From the NCBI GenBank assembly GCA_022826485.1, contig JAJDUU010000035.1, forward strand, positions 62,001-126,000: DNA of 64,000 nt, given 5' to 3'. The notes below the pieces were generated by a model. The model did no database searches, was not told the DNA's origin, and saw nothing but the letters and a program-made list of their open reading frames with translations. The translations under genes and the position numbers were made by a program. The DNA is from Chloroflexota bacterium. Lineage in GTDB: Bacteria; Chloroflexota; UBA11872. This document shows, piece by piece, positions 1 to 8,209 of this stretch. Positions within the stretch are counted from its first letter, which is position 1. Each line of letters opens with the position of its first letter.

Positions 1-213
1 ATCGAGGCCGGCCAGATCCACGCCGCGTCCTTCCAGCAACCGCCGATGGGATTCCGGAAAGTCCGTGCCGACCACGCTCACCAACGCCGTTGGCGCGAAG
101 AGCCGCGCCGCCAGGGCGGCATAGGTGCCCGATCCACCCAGGACCCGCGTGACTTGTCCCGACGGCGTCGCGATGTCGTCGATGCCGACGGTGCCGACGA
201 TGACGACGCTCAC
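1..213 (-). CDS. PfkB-family sugar/nucleoside kinase, N-terminal part (runs off the left edge)
   Basis: The reverse strand reads an open frame of 71 codons from a GTG at 213 to the window edge. It begins VSVVIVGTVGIDDIATPSG and continues with a GGSGTYAALAARLF segment and VSVVGTDFP. This is the usual N-terminal pattern of ribokinase/PfkB kinases: a first beta strand, a substrate-binding Asp, and the GG motif. The GTG overlaps the TGA of mtnP by four bases, so the two are probably translationally coupled. The context with mtnP and mtnA suggests a kinase acting on a pentose or nucleoside from methylthioadenosine salvage, but the substrate cannot be read from this fragment. The ATP-binding C-terminal half is outside the window. 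Confidence 0.75.
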   Translation of the reverse strand, partial: MSVVIVGTVGIDDIATPSGQVTRVLGGSGTYAALAARLFAPTALVSVVGTDFPESHRRLLEGRGVDLAGLD

Positions 214-1114
214 GACGCGTTCGGCTCGTCCAAATGACGGTCCACCAGCAGCGCCACCCGCTTCCGCGCCTGGGGGTCGATGGCCTCCGGCGCGGTGATG
301 ATGCCGGTGGCGAGCGCCGCGCCGCACTCGCAGCCCCGCGGCTGCCGCACCACCGCCGGAATCGCCGCCCGCACCGCGCGCAGCGCCAGCTCGGCGTTGG
401 CCATTAGATTGCGCACCACCATGGCGGCCGTCACCGGCTCCTCGCTCTCGTGCCAGACGTCGTAGTCGGTGACCATGGCCATGACCGCGTAGCAAAGCTC
501 GGCCTCGCGGGCCAACCGCGCCTCGGGCAGCGCGGTCATGCCGATCACGTCCACGCCCCACGAGCGGTAGAGCTCGGACTCCGCGCGGGTCGAGAACTGC
601 GGCCCTTCGATGCACACGTAGGCGCCCCCGCGATGGACGTTGCCGCCGGCGCCCGCCACCGCCTCGGCCAGGACGCTCCGGACCTGCGCACACATAGGGT
701 CGGCCAGGCCCACGTGCACGACCAGTCCCGGCTCGTCGAAGAAGGTGGAGGGCCGGTCGCGGGTGCGGTCGATGAGCTGATCGGGGATCACGACGTCAAG
801 CGGCGGGATGCGCTCGCGCATGCTGCCCACGGCGCTCACGGCCAGCACCCACTCCACGCCCAAGGACTTCAGCGCCCAAATGTTGGCGCGCACGTTGAGG
901 GCGGTGGGCGAGATGCGGTGACCGCGGCCATGGCGTGGTAGAAACGCGACCTCGACGCCGTCCAGCACGCCCACGACCAGGCTGTCGCTGGGATCGCCGA
1001 ACGGCGTCTCGATCGCAACCTCGCGGCGCTGCTCCAACCCCGGCATCTGATAGAAACCACTGCCGCCAATAACCCCGACGCGGGCGCGCGCGTCGGCAGC
1101 GCTCGGACCGGCCA

Positions 1115-1115
<1 letters not shown>
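210..1115 (-). CDS. mtnP: S-methyl-5'-thioadenosine phosphorylase
   Basis: Cytosolic phosphorylase that splits 5'-methylthioadenosine into adenine and 5-methylthioribose-1-phosphate. The 301-residue product has the family N-terminus VGVIGGSGFY, the phosphate-site segment LPRHGRGHRISP, the block GPQFSTRAESELYRSWG, and the specificity block GMTALPEARLAREAELCYA followed by VTDYDVW. Length matches the family (about 270-300). The start is GTG and overlaps the TAG of mtnA by one base (TAGTG). The product is the direct substrate of MtnA, the gene immediately upstream. A related purine nucleoside phosphorylase is possible, but the mtnA neighbour makes MTA the likely substrate. Confidence 0.93.
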
Positions 1116-2173
<1,058 letters not shown>

Positions 2174-2202
2174 GGGGCGGGCAACTCTGGCAACGGCCCG
2201 AG

Positions 2203-2208
2203 AGTATA
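2203..2208 (-). promoter_or_regulatory. probable -10 element upstream of mtnA
   Basis: The reverse strand reads TATACT here, 30 bases before the mtnA ATG. No clear -35 hexamer is visible at 16-18 bases upstream, so this is a weak call based only on the -10 match and position. Confidence 0.4.
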
Positions 2209-2254
2209 GCCATCGTGCACCTCCCTCCCCGTAGCAGGTGACCTTTGCGTAACC

Positions 2255-2455
2255 CCTCCGTCATTCCCGCGAAGGGAGACCTTTGCGAATCCGCTCCGTC
2301 ATTCCCGCGAATGCGGGAATCTACCGGCCGCTGAACCTGTTGACCCATGCGTAGGGGCGACGCATGCGTCGCCCCTACCGCTCTTTTCAAAGGTCTTTAG
2401 CGGGGGAGGGTGAGGGCAGGAGTCCGACCCGCCGCCCCGTCCCCCGCGGGTCCCC
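2255..2455. repeat. dispersed hairpin repeats, including a 28-base perfect palindrome
   Basis: The gap between mtnA and the next gene holds two copies of the GTCATTCCCGCGAA-type repeat that recurs throughout the window. It also has a perfect 28-base palindrome at 2351-2378, centred on GCATGC with GGGGCGAC arms, and a truncated piece of the GAGGGTGAGGGCAGG repeat. The palindrome and its flank reappear in opposite orientation near 17759-17810. No gene is seen in this gap. Confidence 0.85.
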
Positions 2456-2460
2456 CGAAC

Positions 2461-2991
2461 CTAGTCCAACCCGCGCCGCTTCCGGGCGGCCTCGTAGGCG
2501 TCCAGGCCGATCTCGCCGCGGGCGAACCGGGCTTCGATGGACTGGAAAGCGTCCGCCGGCGCGGCCATGGCGGGCGCCAGGTCGGGGCTGGGCTCGGCGG
2601 CGCGGGCTTCGGCCAGCTGCTGCCGCGCCGCGGCCTGCGACGGGGCGTCCGCCGGCCCCTCGACGTACTCGTCGCCCTGCGAGGCGTCAGCCGCCGGCGC
2701 CGGCGCGTCGCCGGCCGACCCCGCGAGCTTGTCCTTGAGCCACCGGCCTACCTCATCGGGGTCGGCGTCGGCCACCCAGGCAGTGACGTCGTCGTCCAGG
2801 GACGCGGCGGCCGTCTGCGAGCGCAGCCGCTCGCGGTGGACCTCGCGATCCTTCTTCGACTGCCAGCGGCGCTCGATCGCGCCGACGCGGGCGGCGACCT
2901 CGCGGTCGACCGCGGCCTCGAAGTCCGGCGGCGTCTCCGCGACGGTCTCCGGGGCGGTTGCGGTGGTTGACTCGGATGGTTGATCGGTCAT
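2461..2991 (-). CDS. hypothetical acidic, Ala-rich protein (scaffold-like composition)
   Basis: 176 residues, start ATG at 2991 with a good Shine-Dalgarno (AAAGGAG, 6 bases away). The N-terminus is acidic and disordered-looking. A charged helical stretch follows (residues about 25-60, rich in Glu, Arg and Lys), then an Ala/Pro-rich linker and a short C-terminal helix ending KRRGLD. No enzyme motif is seen. Its composition resembles phage scaffolding or minor structural proteins, but that is only a resemblance. It sits 10 bases after the gene at 3002-3724 and is probably co-transcribed with it from the TTGACA promoter at 3804-3832, opposite the XRE regulator. Confidence 0.7.
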   Translation of the reverse strand: MTDQPSESTTATAPETVAETPPDFEAAVDREVAARVGAIERRWQSKKDREVHRERLRSQTAAASLDDDVTAWVADADPDEVGRWLKDKLAGSAGDAPAPAADASQGDEYVEGPADAPSQAAARQQLAEARAAEPSPDLAPAMAAPADAFQSIEARFARGEIGLDAYEAARKRRGLD

Positions 2992-3001
2992 GGATGCTCC
3001 T

Positions 3002-3724
3002 TTAGGCGGCGACTTCGGCGCGGACGGCGTAGCCCGCGGTGGACAGGGCGGATTCGAGTTGACGCTCCGGGTCGAGCTCGGCGGCCAGGGTGACGGCGTG
3101 GCCCAGCCGCGCGGCGAACATCAACGCATCGGTGGTGCGCGCGGCGTAGGCGTCGTGCAGACGCGTCGCCCAGCGGGACAGCTCGGCGGCCAGCCCCGGC
3201 GGCGCGCCCCGCAGCAGGGTCTGCCACTCCGCGTCCAGGACCTTGACGTCGCCGCCCGACGCCAACGGCCCGGCGCGCTGGTAGCCCTCGCTGACCATCA
3301 GCGTGAGCAGGTCGTCGCGCGTGGCGACGCGGCAATGGTCCCACTGCGCGTCGCCGGTCGGCCCGGGATGCGGACACGCCGCAGACAGACAGCCGGCGGA
3401 CCATTGGCTGCCCGGCGATCCGCAGCGCGGACAGTGCCAGTGCCCCCGCAGCAACAGCCCGCGCGCCACCGCCTCGTCGTCGAACGCTTGGCTGATGTAG
3501 CGGCGGACGCCCGGCGCCGCGCGCGCATCGGTGACGGCGCCCATGACCTGGCTCACCCAGGCATGCTCGAAGCGCTCGAACTCCTTCAGACCCAGCCCTC
3601 GGCGGGTCTGCTCCATCGCCGCGCGAAGCGCCTTCGTCGGCACGGCGTAACGGGCCTTGTCGGCATGCCCGTCCGACTGGGCGGTGATGACGGCCGCGGC
3701 GCCGTCGATCTGCACATCGAGCAT
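3002..3724 (-). CDS. hypothetical protein with a Cys/His cluster (putative zinc ribbon)
   Basis: 240 residues from ATG 3724, chosen because AAAGGAGG stands just upstream. A longer upstream frame would start inside the promoter. The N-terminal part (MLDVQIDGAAAVITAQSDGH) looks beta-rich. The middle contains CPRCG, then two further cysteines (SAGCLSAACPHPG) and DHC, a pattern suited to binding one or two zinc ions. The remainder is helical. I do not recognise the family. It is the first gene of a two-gene unit with the 2461-2991 gene and is divergent from an XRE regulator, an arrangement often seen in small mobile or phage-derived modules. Confidence 0.7.
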   Translation of the reverse strand: MLDVQIDGAAAVITAQSDGHADKARYAVPTKALRAAMEQTRRGLGLKEFERFEHAWVSQVMGAVTDARAAPGVRRYISQAFDDEAVARGLLLRGHWHCPRCGSPGSQWSAGCLSAACPHPGPTGDAQWDHCRVATRDDLLTLMVSEGYQRAGPLASGGDVKVLDAEWQTLLRGAPPGLAAELSRWATRLHDAYAARTTDALMFAARLGHAVTLAAELDPERQLESALSTAGYAVRAEVAA

Positions 3725-3803
3725 GCGTCCTCCTTTGCGAGTGGCGCCGGGAGCCTCGGGGCCTTGGGTCGACCCATGACCACATCCGGCGTTGTATACG
3801 GTA

Positions 3804-3832
3804 AGAGTACGCCGCGCATGGCCGGGTGTCAA
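3804..3832 (-). promoter_or_regulatory. sigma70-type promoter for the 3724-2461 gene pair
   Basis: On the reverse strand a perfect -35 TTGACA (3827-3832) is separated by exactly 17 bases from TACTCT (3804-3809). It faces the two unknown genes. The same intergenic stretch carries GTATAC and related GTAC-containing half sites next to the -10, plausible operator sequence for the divergent XRE regulator (inference). Confidence 0.75.
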
Positions 3833-3841
3833 CCATTCGCG

Positions 3842-3847
3842 TACAAT
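3842..3847 (+). promoter_or_regulatory. probable -10 element of the XRE regulator gene, implying a leaderless mRNA
   Basis: TACAAT ends seven bases before the ATG at 3855. If used, transcription would start at or next to the start codon. The -35 region is weak. The promoter overlaps the back of the divergent TTGACA promoter, so the two would interfere and could be co-repressed. Confidence 0.45.
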
Positions 3848-3854
3848 GCGGCCC

Positions 3855-4376
3855 ATGGCAGGCGCAGAGGCTGGGCTGCGGTTCCCCGAGGCATTGCGCC
3901 GCGCCCGCCTGGCGCGCGGGCTCTCCTATCGGGCGCTGGCGGATCGCTGCGGCCTGTCCCATTCGTTCCTGAGCCATATCGAGAAGGGCGAGCGCCGCCC
4001 GCCGCGCATGGCGCACGTGATGGCCATCGCCGCGGCCCTCGACGCCGTGACTCCGTCCTTCCTGCTCGCCGCGCTGGCCGACCGCGTGGGAACCGAGGCG
4101 GCGCAGCTGGTCATGCACCTGGCGCAGGCCGCGTCCGACGCCGACCCGCTGCCGGGCGCGCTGCCGGAGATCGGTTCCGCAGACGCGATCGAGGCGCTGG
4201 CCGCCGCCGCCTCCCAACCGGACGCTGAGCCCCAGCTGCGCCGGGCGCTGTCCTTCGTGGACCTGCAGTTCGACGCCGACGTGCTGCGCGTGGGCTTCGG
4301 CGACGCGGCGAACCCCGTCGTCCTGAGCGTGGTGGGTCCGGCGGATCCCCCAGCCGGCCCCGAGCGCGTCGAATAG
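3855..4376 (+). CDS. XRE-family helix-turn-helix transcriptional regulator
   Basis: 173 residues from ATG 3855. An in-frame ATG at 3846 sits inside the -10 element and is less likely. Residues about 10-70 form a Cro/cI-type HTH: FPEALRRARLARGLSYRALA, then DRCGLSHSFLSHIEKGERRP. The C-terminal 100 residues are Ala-rich and helical with a final beta-like segment, perhaps for dimerisation. No peptidase or metal-binding motif is seen. It is divergent from two unknown genes with overlapping promoters, the classic layout of a local repressor. Confidence 0.85.
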   Translation: MAGAEAGLRFPEALRRARLARGLSYRALADRCGLSHSFLSHIEKGERRPPRMAHVMAIAAALDAVTPSFLLAALADRVGTEAAQLVMHLAQAASDADPLPGALPEIGSADAIEALAAAASQPDAEPQLRRALSFVDLQFDADVLRVGFGDAANPVVLSVVGPADPPAGPERVE

Positions 4377-4425
4377 GCTGCACGCTGGCTTCGGTGGACG
4401 CGCGGCGCCGGCGTAGGTCGATTCA

Positions 4426-5541
4426 GTGACCAGCGACCGGCCCTCGGCACGGACCCCCTGCTGCGCCCCGCGGCCCACCGGACCGGACCCTCACCCTATC
4501 CCTCTCCCTCCAAGGGAGAGGGAACTGGACTCAGCCGAACCGCCACCCCTCCGTCATTCCGGCGATAGCCGGAATCCAGGTCCGGCCGACCCCGCCGCCC
4601 CGCTCGAGGACGACCCAAGAGCACCTCCGGCCCCTTCTCCCCTGGGGGGAGAAGGCAGGGATGAGGGGGATTCCGGCGCCGCGCCGATCTCCGACACAGT
4701 CCGCCTGCCCGGCGGGTCGTTCCTGATGGGCTCCAACGACCCCACCGGCTTTCCTGAGGACGGCGAAGGCCCCGTGCGGCGAGTGTCGGTCGGCGCCTTC
4801 CGCGTGGGCGTCCACGCCGTCACCAACGCGCAGTTCGCCGCCTTCGTCGACGCGACGCGCTACACCACCGACGCCGAGCGCTTTGGCTGGTCCTTCGTAT
4901 TCCACCTGCTCGTGTCGGAGGATGTCCGGCAGCGTCATCCTCAGCGCCCCGAGGCCACGCCCTGGTGGGTGCCCGTCACCGGCGCCACGTGGCGGCAGCC
5001 CGAAGGTCCGGGAAGCACGCTGGAGGGGCGCGGCGACCACCCGGTGGTCCACGTGTCGTGGCCCGACGCCGCGGCCTTTGCCGACTGGGCCGGCGCGCGC
5101 CTTCCCACCGAGGCCGAGTGGGAGTACGCGGCGCGCGGCGGCCTGGAGCAGCGGCGCTATCCCTGGGGCGATTCCTTGACACCGCGCCGGCAGCACCGCT
5201 GCAACATCTGGCAGGGCAGGTTTCCCGAGCGCAACACGCTGGACGACGGCTATCTCGCCACCGCGCCGGTGGATGCCTACGCGCCGAACCGCTTCGGCCT
5301 GTTCAACACGGCGGGCAACGTGTGGGAGTGGTGCGGCGACTGGTTCCACCCGACGTTCCACGTTCAAGGCCCGCGCGAGAATCCCGCAGGCCCGCCCGGC
5401 GGCACGGCGCGGGTGCTGCGCGGCGGCTCCTATCTGTGCCACCGCTCCTACTGCAACCGCTATCGCGTCGCCGCGCGCAGCGCCAACACCCCCGATAGCT
5501 CGGCGGGCAACGTCGGCTTCCGCTGCGTCTGGCCCGCGTGA
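4426..5541 (+). CDS. formylglycine-generating enzyme (sulfatase-activating oxidase)
   Basis: The C-terminal 280 residues are a full FGE/SUMF1 fold: LPGGSFLMGS, HPVVHVSWPDAAAFADW, LPTEAEWEYAARGG, GNVWEWCGDWF, and the active-site block GGSYLCHRSYCNRYR followed by SANTPDSSAGNVGFRC. Both catalytic cysteines of true FGEs (C-HRSY-C) are present, so this is probably a real sulfatase-maturing enzyme, not only a SUMF-like protein. The enzyme oxidises the Cys of a CxPxR motif in sulfatases to formylglycine. The first 90 residues (from GTG 4426) are encoded by dispersed repeats at about 4485-4665 and look non-native. No start codon closer to the fold was found apart from the internal ATG at 4728, which would cut into it. 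No sulfatase gene lies in the window. Confidence 0.88.
   Translation: MTSDRPSARTPCCAPRPTGPDPHPIPLPPRERELDSAEPPPLRHSGDSRNPGPADPAAPLEDDPRAPPAPSPLGGEGRDEGDSGAAPISDTVRLPGGSFLMGSNDPTGFPEDGEGPVRRVSVGAFRVGVHAVTNAQFAAFVDATRYTTDAERFGWSFVFHLLVSEDVRQRHPQRPEATPWWVPVTGATWRQPEGPGSTLEGRGDHPVVHVSWPDAAAFADWAGARLPTEAEWEYAARGGLEQRRYPWGDSLTPRRQHRCNIWQGRFPERNTLDDGYLATAPVDAYAPNRFGLFNTAGNVWEWCGDWFHPTFHVQGPRENPAGPPGGTARVLRGGSYLCHRSYCNRYRVAARSANTPDSSAGNVGFRCVWPA
4485..4665. repeat. three dispersed repeats inside the FGE reading frame
   Basis: A CCCTCTCCCTCCAAGGGAGAGGG-type hairpin (about 4497-4522), a CGTCATTCCGGCGATAGCCGG hairpin (about 4552-4580) and a CCCCTTCTCCCCTGGGGGG hairpin (about 4630-4655) occur one after another. 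All are open in the FGE frame. Confidence 0.7.
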
Positions 5542-5559
5542 CGCTCTTATTCCTCTTCC

Positions 5560-5715
5560 ATTGAGAGGCCTCGGCGCCCTCCCGTCACCCCCGGCGAACG
5601 CCGGGGTCCAGGTCCGGCCGGCACGCTTCGGCCCCCGGACTGGATTCCGGCCTCCGCCGGAATGACGGACGGGGCAGACTCGTCGTCGGATTGAAGGCGG
5701 TCCGCCAAGGCTCAC
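5560..5715. repeat. dispersed GTCATTCCGG hairpin repeats
   Basis: Copies of the CCGTCACCCCCGGCGAACGCC and GGATTCCGGCCTCCGCCGG elements that recur throughout the window. No gene is seen between the FGE and the parS site. Confidence 0.75.
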
Positions 5716-5720
5716 GCCGA

Positions 5721-5736
5721 TGTTTCACGTGAAACA
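5721..5736. promoter_or_regulatory. parS: parS centromere site 1
   Basis: TGTTTCACGTGAAACA is a perfect 16-base palindrome identical to the widely conserved chromosomal parS bound by ParB/Spo0J. It lies 2.5 kb from parB, and a second identical copy is at 7325-7340. Confidence 0.95.
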
Positions 5737-5771
5737 TTGCCGCCGTGCTGGGCGCCTGAGTAGGAGGGCGC

Positions 5772-5933
5772 ATGCCTGACCCACCTGCCCTGGGCCGGAT
5801 CGTCATCCTCAACGGCGCCCCGCGGTCGGGGAAGTCCAGCATCGCTGCGGCGATCCAGGCTGGCTGCCGCGGACGGTGCGATGCTGGTGGTGCGTTTGAG
5901 AACCGCGGCGAATCAGGGGGAACGCAGCTATGA
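5772..5933 (+). pseudogene. truncated P-loop kinase (chloramphenicol-phosphotransferase-like) remnant
   Basis: A 53-codon frame with a strong Shine-Dalgarno (AGGAGG, 5 bases before ATG 5772). It begins with an N-terminal segment GRIVILNGAPRSGKSSIAAA, including a Walker A motif (GAPRSGKSS). This matches the start of CPT-family phosphotransferases, whose usual length is about 180 residues. After residue 29 the similarity ends and the frame runs to a TGA that overlaps the SDR start (ATGA). The kinase core is missing, so it is probably a deletion remnant that may still be translated and may couple translation into the SDR. Confidence 0.6.
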
Positions 5934-6676
5934 CGGCTGAGGCAAACGGCGTGCTCGAAGGCCAGACGGCGATCGTTACAGGAGGAAACCGCGGCATCGG
6001 TAAAGGCATCGCGCGGGCGTTCGCCATGGCCGGGGCCGACGTGCTGATTACGGCGCGCGACGCGGAGCTGCTGGCGGCGGCCGTGACCGAGTTGGAGGCC
6101 TACGGCGGCGTGGTCGTTGGGGTGCCCGCCGACGTCCAGGTGGAATCCGACGTCGACCGGGTCTTCGCCGAGGCCGCGGCTCGGTTCGAGCGGTTGGACG
6201 TCCTGGTCAACAACGCGGGCCTCTCGCTGCCGTCGCCGCTGCACGAGCACGCGCTCGCCACCTGGGAAACGGTCGTTGGGACCAACCTCACCGGCGCCTT
6301 CCTCTGCACGCGGGCGGCCATGCGCCTGATGCGACCCCAGGGCCGCGGTCGCATCATCAACATCGCCAGCATCTCGGCGCAGCGGGTGCGACCCGAGTCA
6401 TCCGCCTACAGCGCGAGCAAATTCGGCCTGTGGGGGCTCACCCAGGTCACGTCGCTCGAAGGGCGCGACCACGGCATCTCCGCCTGCTGCATCAACCCCG
6501 GCAACACGCGCGTGGAGCGGCGTGAGGAAATCGACACCGAGGAGAACCGTGAGCCGATGATGGGCGTCGAGTCGGTGGCCGAGGTCGCGGTGACCATGGC
6601 GGCGCTGCCGCCGCACGTGCAACTGCTCGAAGCCACGGTGCTGCCGCTGCAGCAGCCGTTCATCGGCCGGGGGTAG
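5930..6676 (+). CDS. short-chain dehydrogenase/reductase (SDR)
   Basis: NAD(P)-dependent oxidoreductase of 248 residues, a classical SDR length. The cofactor motif TGGNRGIG is at residues 17-24, NNAG follows near residue 92, a catalytic Ser lies in IASIS, and the catalytic YSASK (Tyr-x3-Lys) is near residue 157. NPG follows in INPGNTRV. The Arg in the glycine motif region (GNRGIG) and TAR after the second strand suggest NADP preference, with moderate certainty. The substrate is unknown. The start overlaps the stop of the upstream kinase remnant by ATGA, so it is likely read by re-initiation. Confidence 0.9.
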   Translation: MTAEANGVLEGQTAIVTGGNRGIGKGIARAFAMAGADVLITARDAELLAAAVTELEAYGGVVVGVPADVQVESDVDRVFAEAAARFERLDVLVNNAGLSLPSPLHEHALATWETVVGTNLTGAFLCTRAAMRLMRPQGRGRIINIASISAQRVRPESSAYSASKFGLWGLTQVTSLEGRDHGISACCINPGNTRVERREEIDTEENREPMMGVESVAEVAVTMAALPPHVQLLEATVLPLQQPFIGRG

Positions 6677-6860
6677 GGGCGGGCGTCCAGGTCCGACCGA
6701 GGCGCCTCGGCCCTCGGACTGGATTCCGGCCTCCGCCGGAATGACGGAAGGGGGGCAGGCTCGTCGCGGGAATGACGGACGGGTTACGCGAAGGTCTCCG
6801 TTCGCGGGGACAGGCTCCGGCGGTATGACGGAGCGGGTTGCCAGTAGCCCTTCGAGGCAA
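6677..6860. repeat. dispersed hairpin repeats after the SDR gene
   Basis: Several GTCATTCCGGCGGAGGCCGG-type copies and a GGGTTACGCGAAGGTCTCC element. No gene is seen. Confidence 0.75.
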
Positions 6861-6880
6861 AGGGCTCGCTCAGCGATTGG

Positions 6881-7117
6881 CTAGATCACCAACGACGTGA
6901 CGACCAGTCCCAGGATCAGCACGGCCAATATCGTCATACCGGTTGCCAGGTCCCGGCGCAGGAACGGCAGTCCGGGCAGCTCCGTCTGCTCGCCGCGCGG
7001 CGGTCGCCCGACGACCTCGGGCGGCGCGTCTTCGGCTGTCGCCGGGATCACGGTCGCGGGAATTCGGCGCACGGGATCGCGGCGGCGGCGGCGCGTGGAT
7101 CGTCGTTTTGGTGGCAT
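6881..7117 (-). CDS. small basic protein with one C-terminal membrane helix
   Basis: 78 residues from ATG 7117. The N-terminus is very basic (PPKRRSTRRRRRDP), the middle is Pro-rich, and the last 25 residues form one hydrophobic helix (GMTILAVLILGLVVTSLVI). It looks like a tail-anchored or single-pass protein with a cytoplasmic basic tail. The layout is somewhat like small secretion subunits, but no family motif is recognised. It lies between two parS sites, on the same strand as parB. Confidence 0.55.
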   Translation of the reverse strand: MPPKRRSTRRRRRDPVRRIPATVIPATAEDAPPEVVGRPPRGEQTELPGLPFLRRDLATGMTILAVLILGLVVTSLVI

Positions 7118-7189
7118 GGCTACCAGCGATTCTCGCGCTCGGCGCCGCGGGGGCACTGCGGGTCTCTGCTAACGGCGGCGGGTTTCGGA

Positions 7190-7310
7190 TGGATTCCGGC
7201 TTTCGGAGGGCTGTGGATAAAGGGGCGATATCCCACGCCCCGGAGGGCCCTCACCCTACCCTCTCCCTGAGGGAGAGGGGACCGGACGGAGGGCGCCTCG
7301 GATTGGCGGA
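7190..7310. repeat. dispersed repeats in the gap downstream of parB
   Basis: A GGGGCGATATCCCACGCCCC element (about 7222-7241) followed by a CCCTCTCCCTGAGGGAGAGG hairpin (about 7259-7278). The same composite occurs near 36229-36285. Confidence 0.75.
7212..7220. promoter_or_regulatory. perfect DnaA box
   Basis: TGTGGATAA (TTATCCACA on the other strand) is the consensus DnaA box. It lies 105 bases from parS site 2 and 2 kb from the main origin gap. In the related repeat at about 36219 the equivalent bases read TTTGTATATGG, so the box is specific to this copy. Confidence 0.6.
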
Positions 7311-7324
7311 GGGTGTGCGCGGAG

Positions 7325-7340
7325 TGTTTCACGTGAAACA
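7325..7340. promoter_or_regulatory. parS: parS centromere site 2
   Basis: Second perfect TGTTTCACGTGAAACA, two bases after the end of parB. The two sites flank the SDR gene and the small membrane-protein gene. Confidence 0.95.
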
Positions 7341-7342
7341 TC

Positions 7343-8209
7343 CTACGCCGCCGTCAACCGATCGATGAGCTGCGCCAGCTCTTCTTCGCTGTAGTACTCG
7401 AGCTCGATTCGACCGCGCGCTTCGCCGCCGCGGAGCCGCACCCGCGTGCCCAGGTTGCCCTGGATCCGTTCCAGGACATGCCCGACCTCGCGGTCCCAGT
7501 CGCTGTCGGTCGCTGGTTGCGTGCTTGATTTGCGGCGCTTCGCTCCGACACCGGCGTTCTGGTCCGATTCCCACTGCTCGGCTTCCCGCACCGACAGCCC
7601 CTGCCGCATGATCGCCACCAACAGCTGCGTGCGGCTGCGCCTGTCGGTCACGCTGAGCAAGGCGCGCGCATGGCCCTCCGTAATTCGCCCCTCGCGCAAC
7701 GCAGCCAGCGACGCCTCATCGAGGCTGAGCAGCCGCAACGCGTTGGCCACGGACGGGCGGCTGACGCCCAACGCTCCCGCAACCCCTTCTTGCGTCAGCT
7801 CGAAGTCCTCCATGAGCACTCGATACGCCTGGGCGCGATCCAGAGCGCTCAGGTCCGTCCGTTGCAGGTTCTCGACGAGCGCCAATTCCAGTTGCTGCCG
7901 ATCGTCCACCGTCACGATCGAGGCTGGTACTTCCGTGAGCCCGGCCAGCCGCGCGGCCCGCCAGCGTCGTTCGCCGGCCACAAGGTGGTAGCGGCCGGGA
8001 TGGTCGCCGCGAGCGCTGACCAAGATCGGCTGCAGCACGCCGTGTCGTCGGATCGACGCCGCCAGCCCCTCAAGTTCAGCGTCGCTGATCGCCTGGCGCG
8101 GCTGGCGGGGATTCGGCTCGATGCCGGTCAGCGGCAGCGACCGCCGGGCGCCGAGCGTGTCGGCAAAGACGTTGTCCAGCCCTCGGCCCAGCGCCCGTCT
8201 AGGCGCCAT
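7343..8209 (-). CDS. parB: chromosome-partitioning protein ParB (Spo0J)
   Basis: CTP-dependent DNA clamp that loads at parS. The start is taken at ATG 8209 (MAPRRALGRGLD), the usual ParB N-terminus. It gives 288 residues and an 11-base overlap with the end of parA. It shows NPRQPR (box I), VLQPILV, GERRWRAARLAGL (box II, CTP-binding GERR), LVENLQR, and a central HTH (LTQEGVAGALGVSRPSVANALRLL), then a C-terminal dimerisation domain. Two perfect parS sites are adjacent. It forms an operon with parA, downstream of dnaA. Confidence 0.96.
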   Translation of the reverse strand: MAPRRALGRGLDNVFADTLGARRSLPLTGIEPNPRQPRQAISDAELEGLAASIRRHGVLQPILVSARGDHPGRYHLVAGERRWRAARLAGLTEVPASIVTVDDRQQLELALVENLQRTDLSALDRAQAYRVLMEDFELTQEGVAGALGVSRPSVANALRLLSLDEASLAALREGRITEGHARALLSVTDRRSRTQLLVAIMRQGLSVREAEQWESDQNAGVGAKRRKSSTQPATDSDWDREVGHVLERIQGNLGTRVRLRGGEARGRIELEYYSEEELAQLIDRLTAA

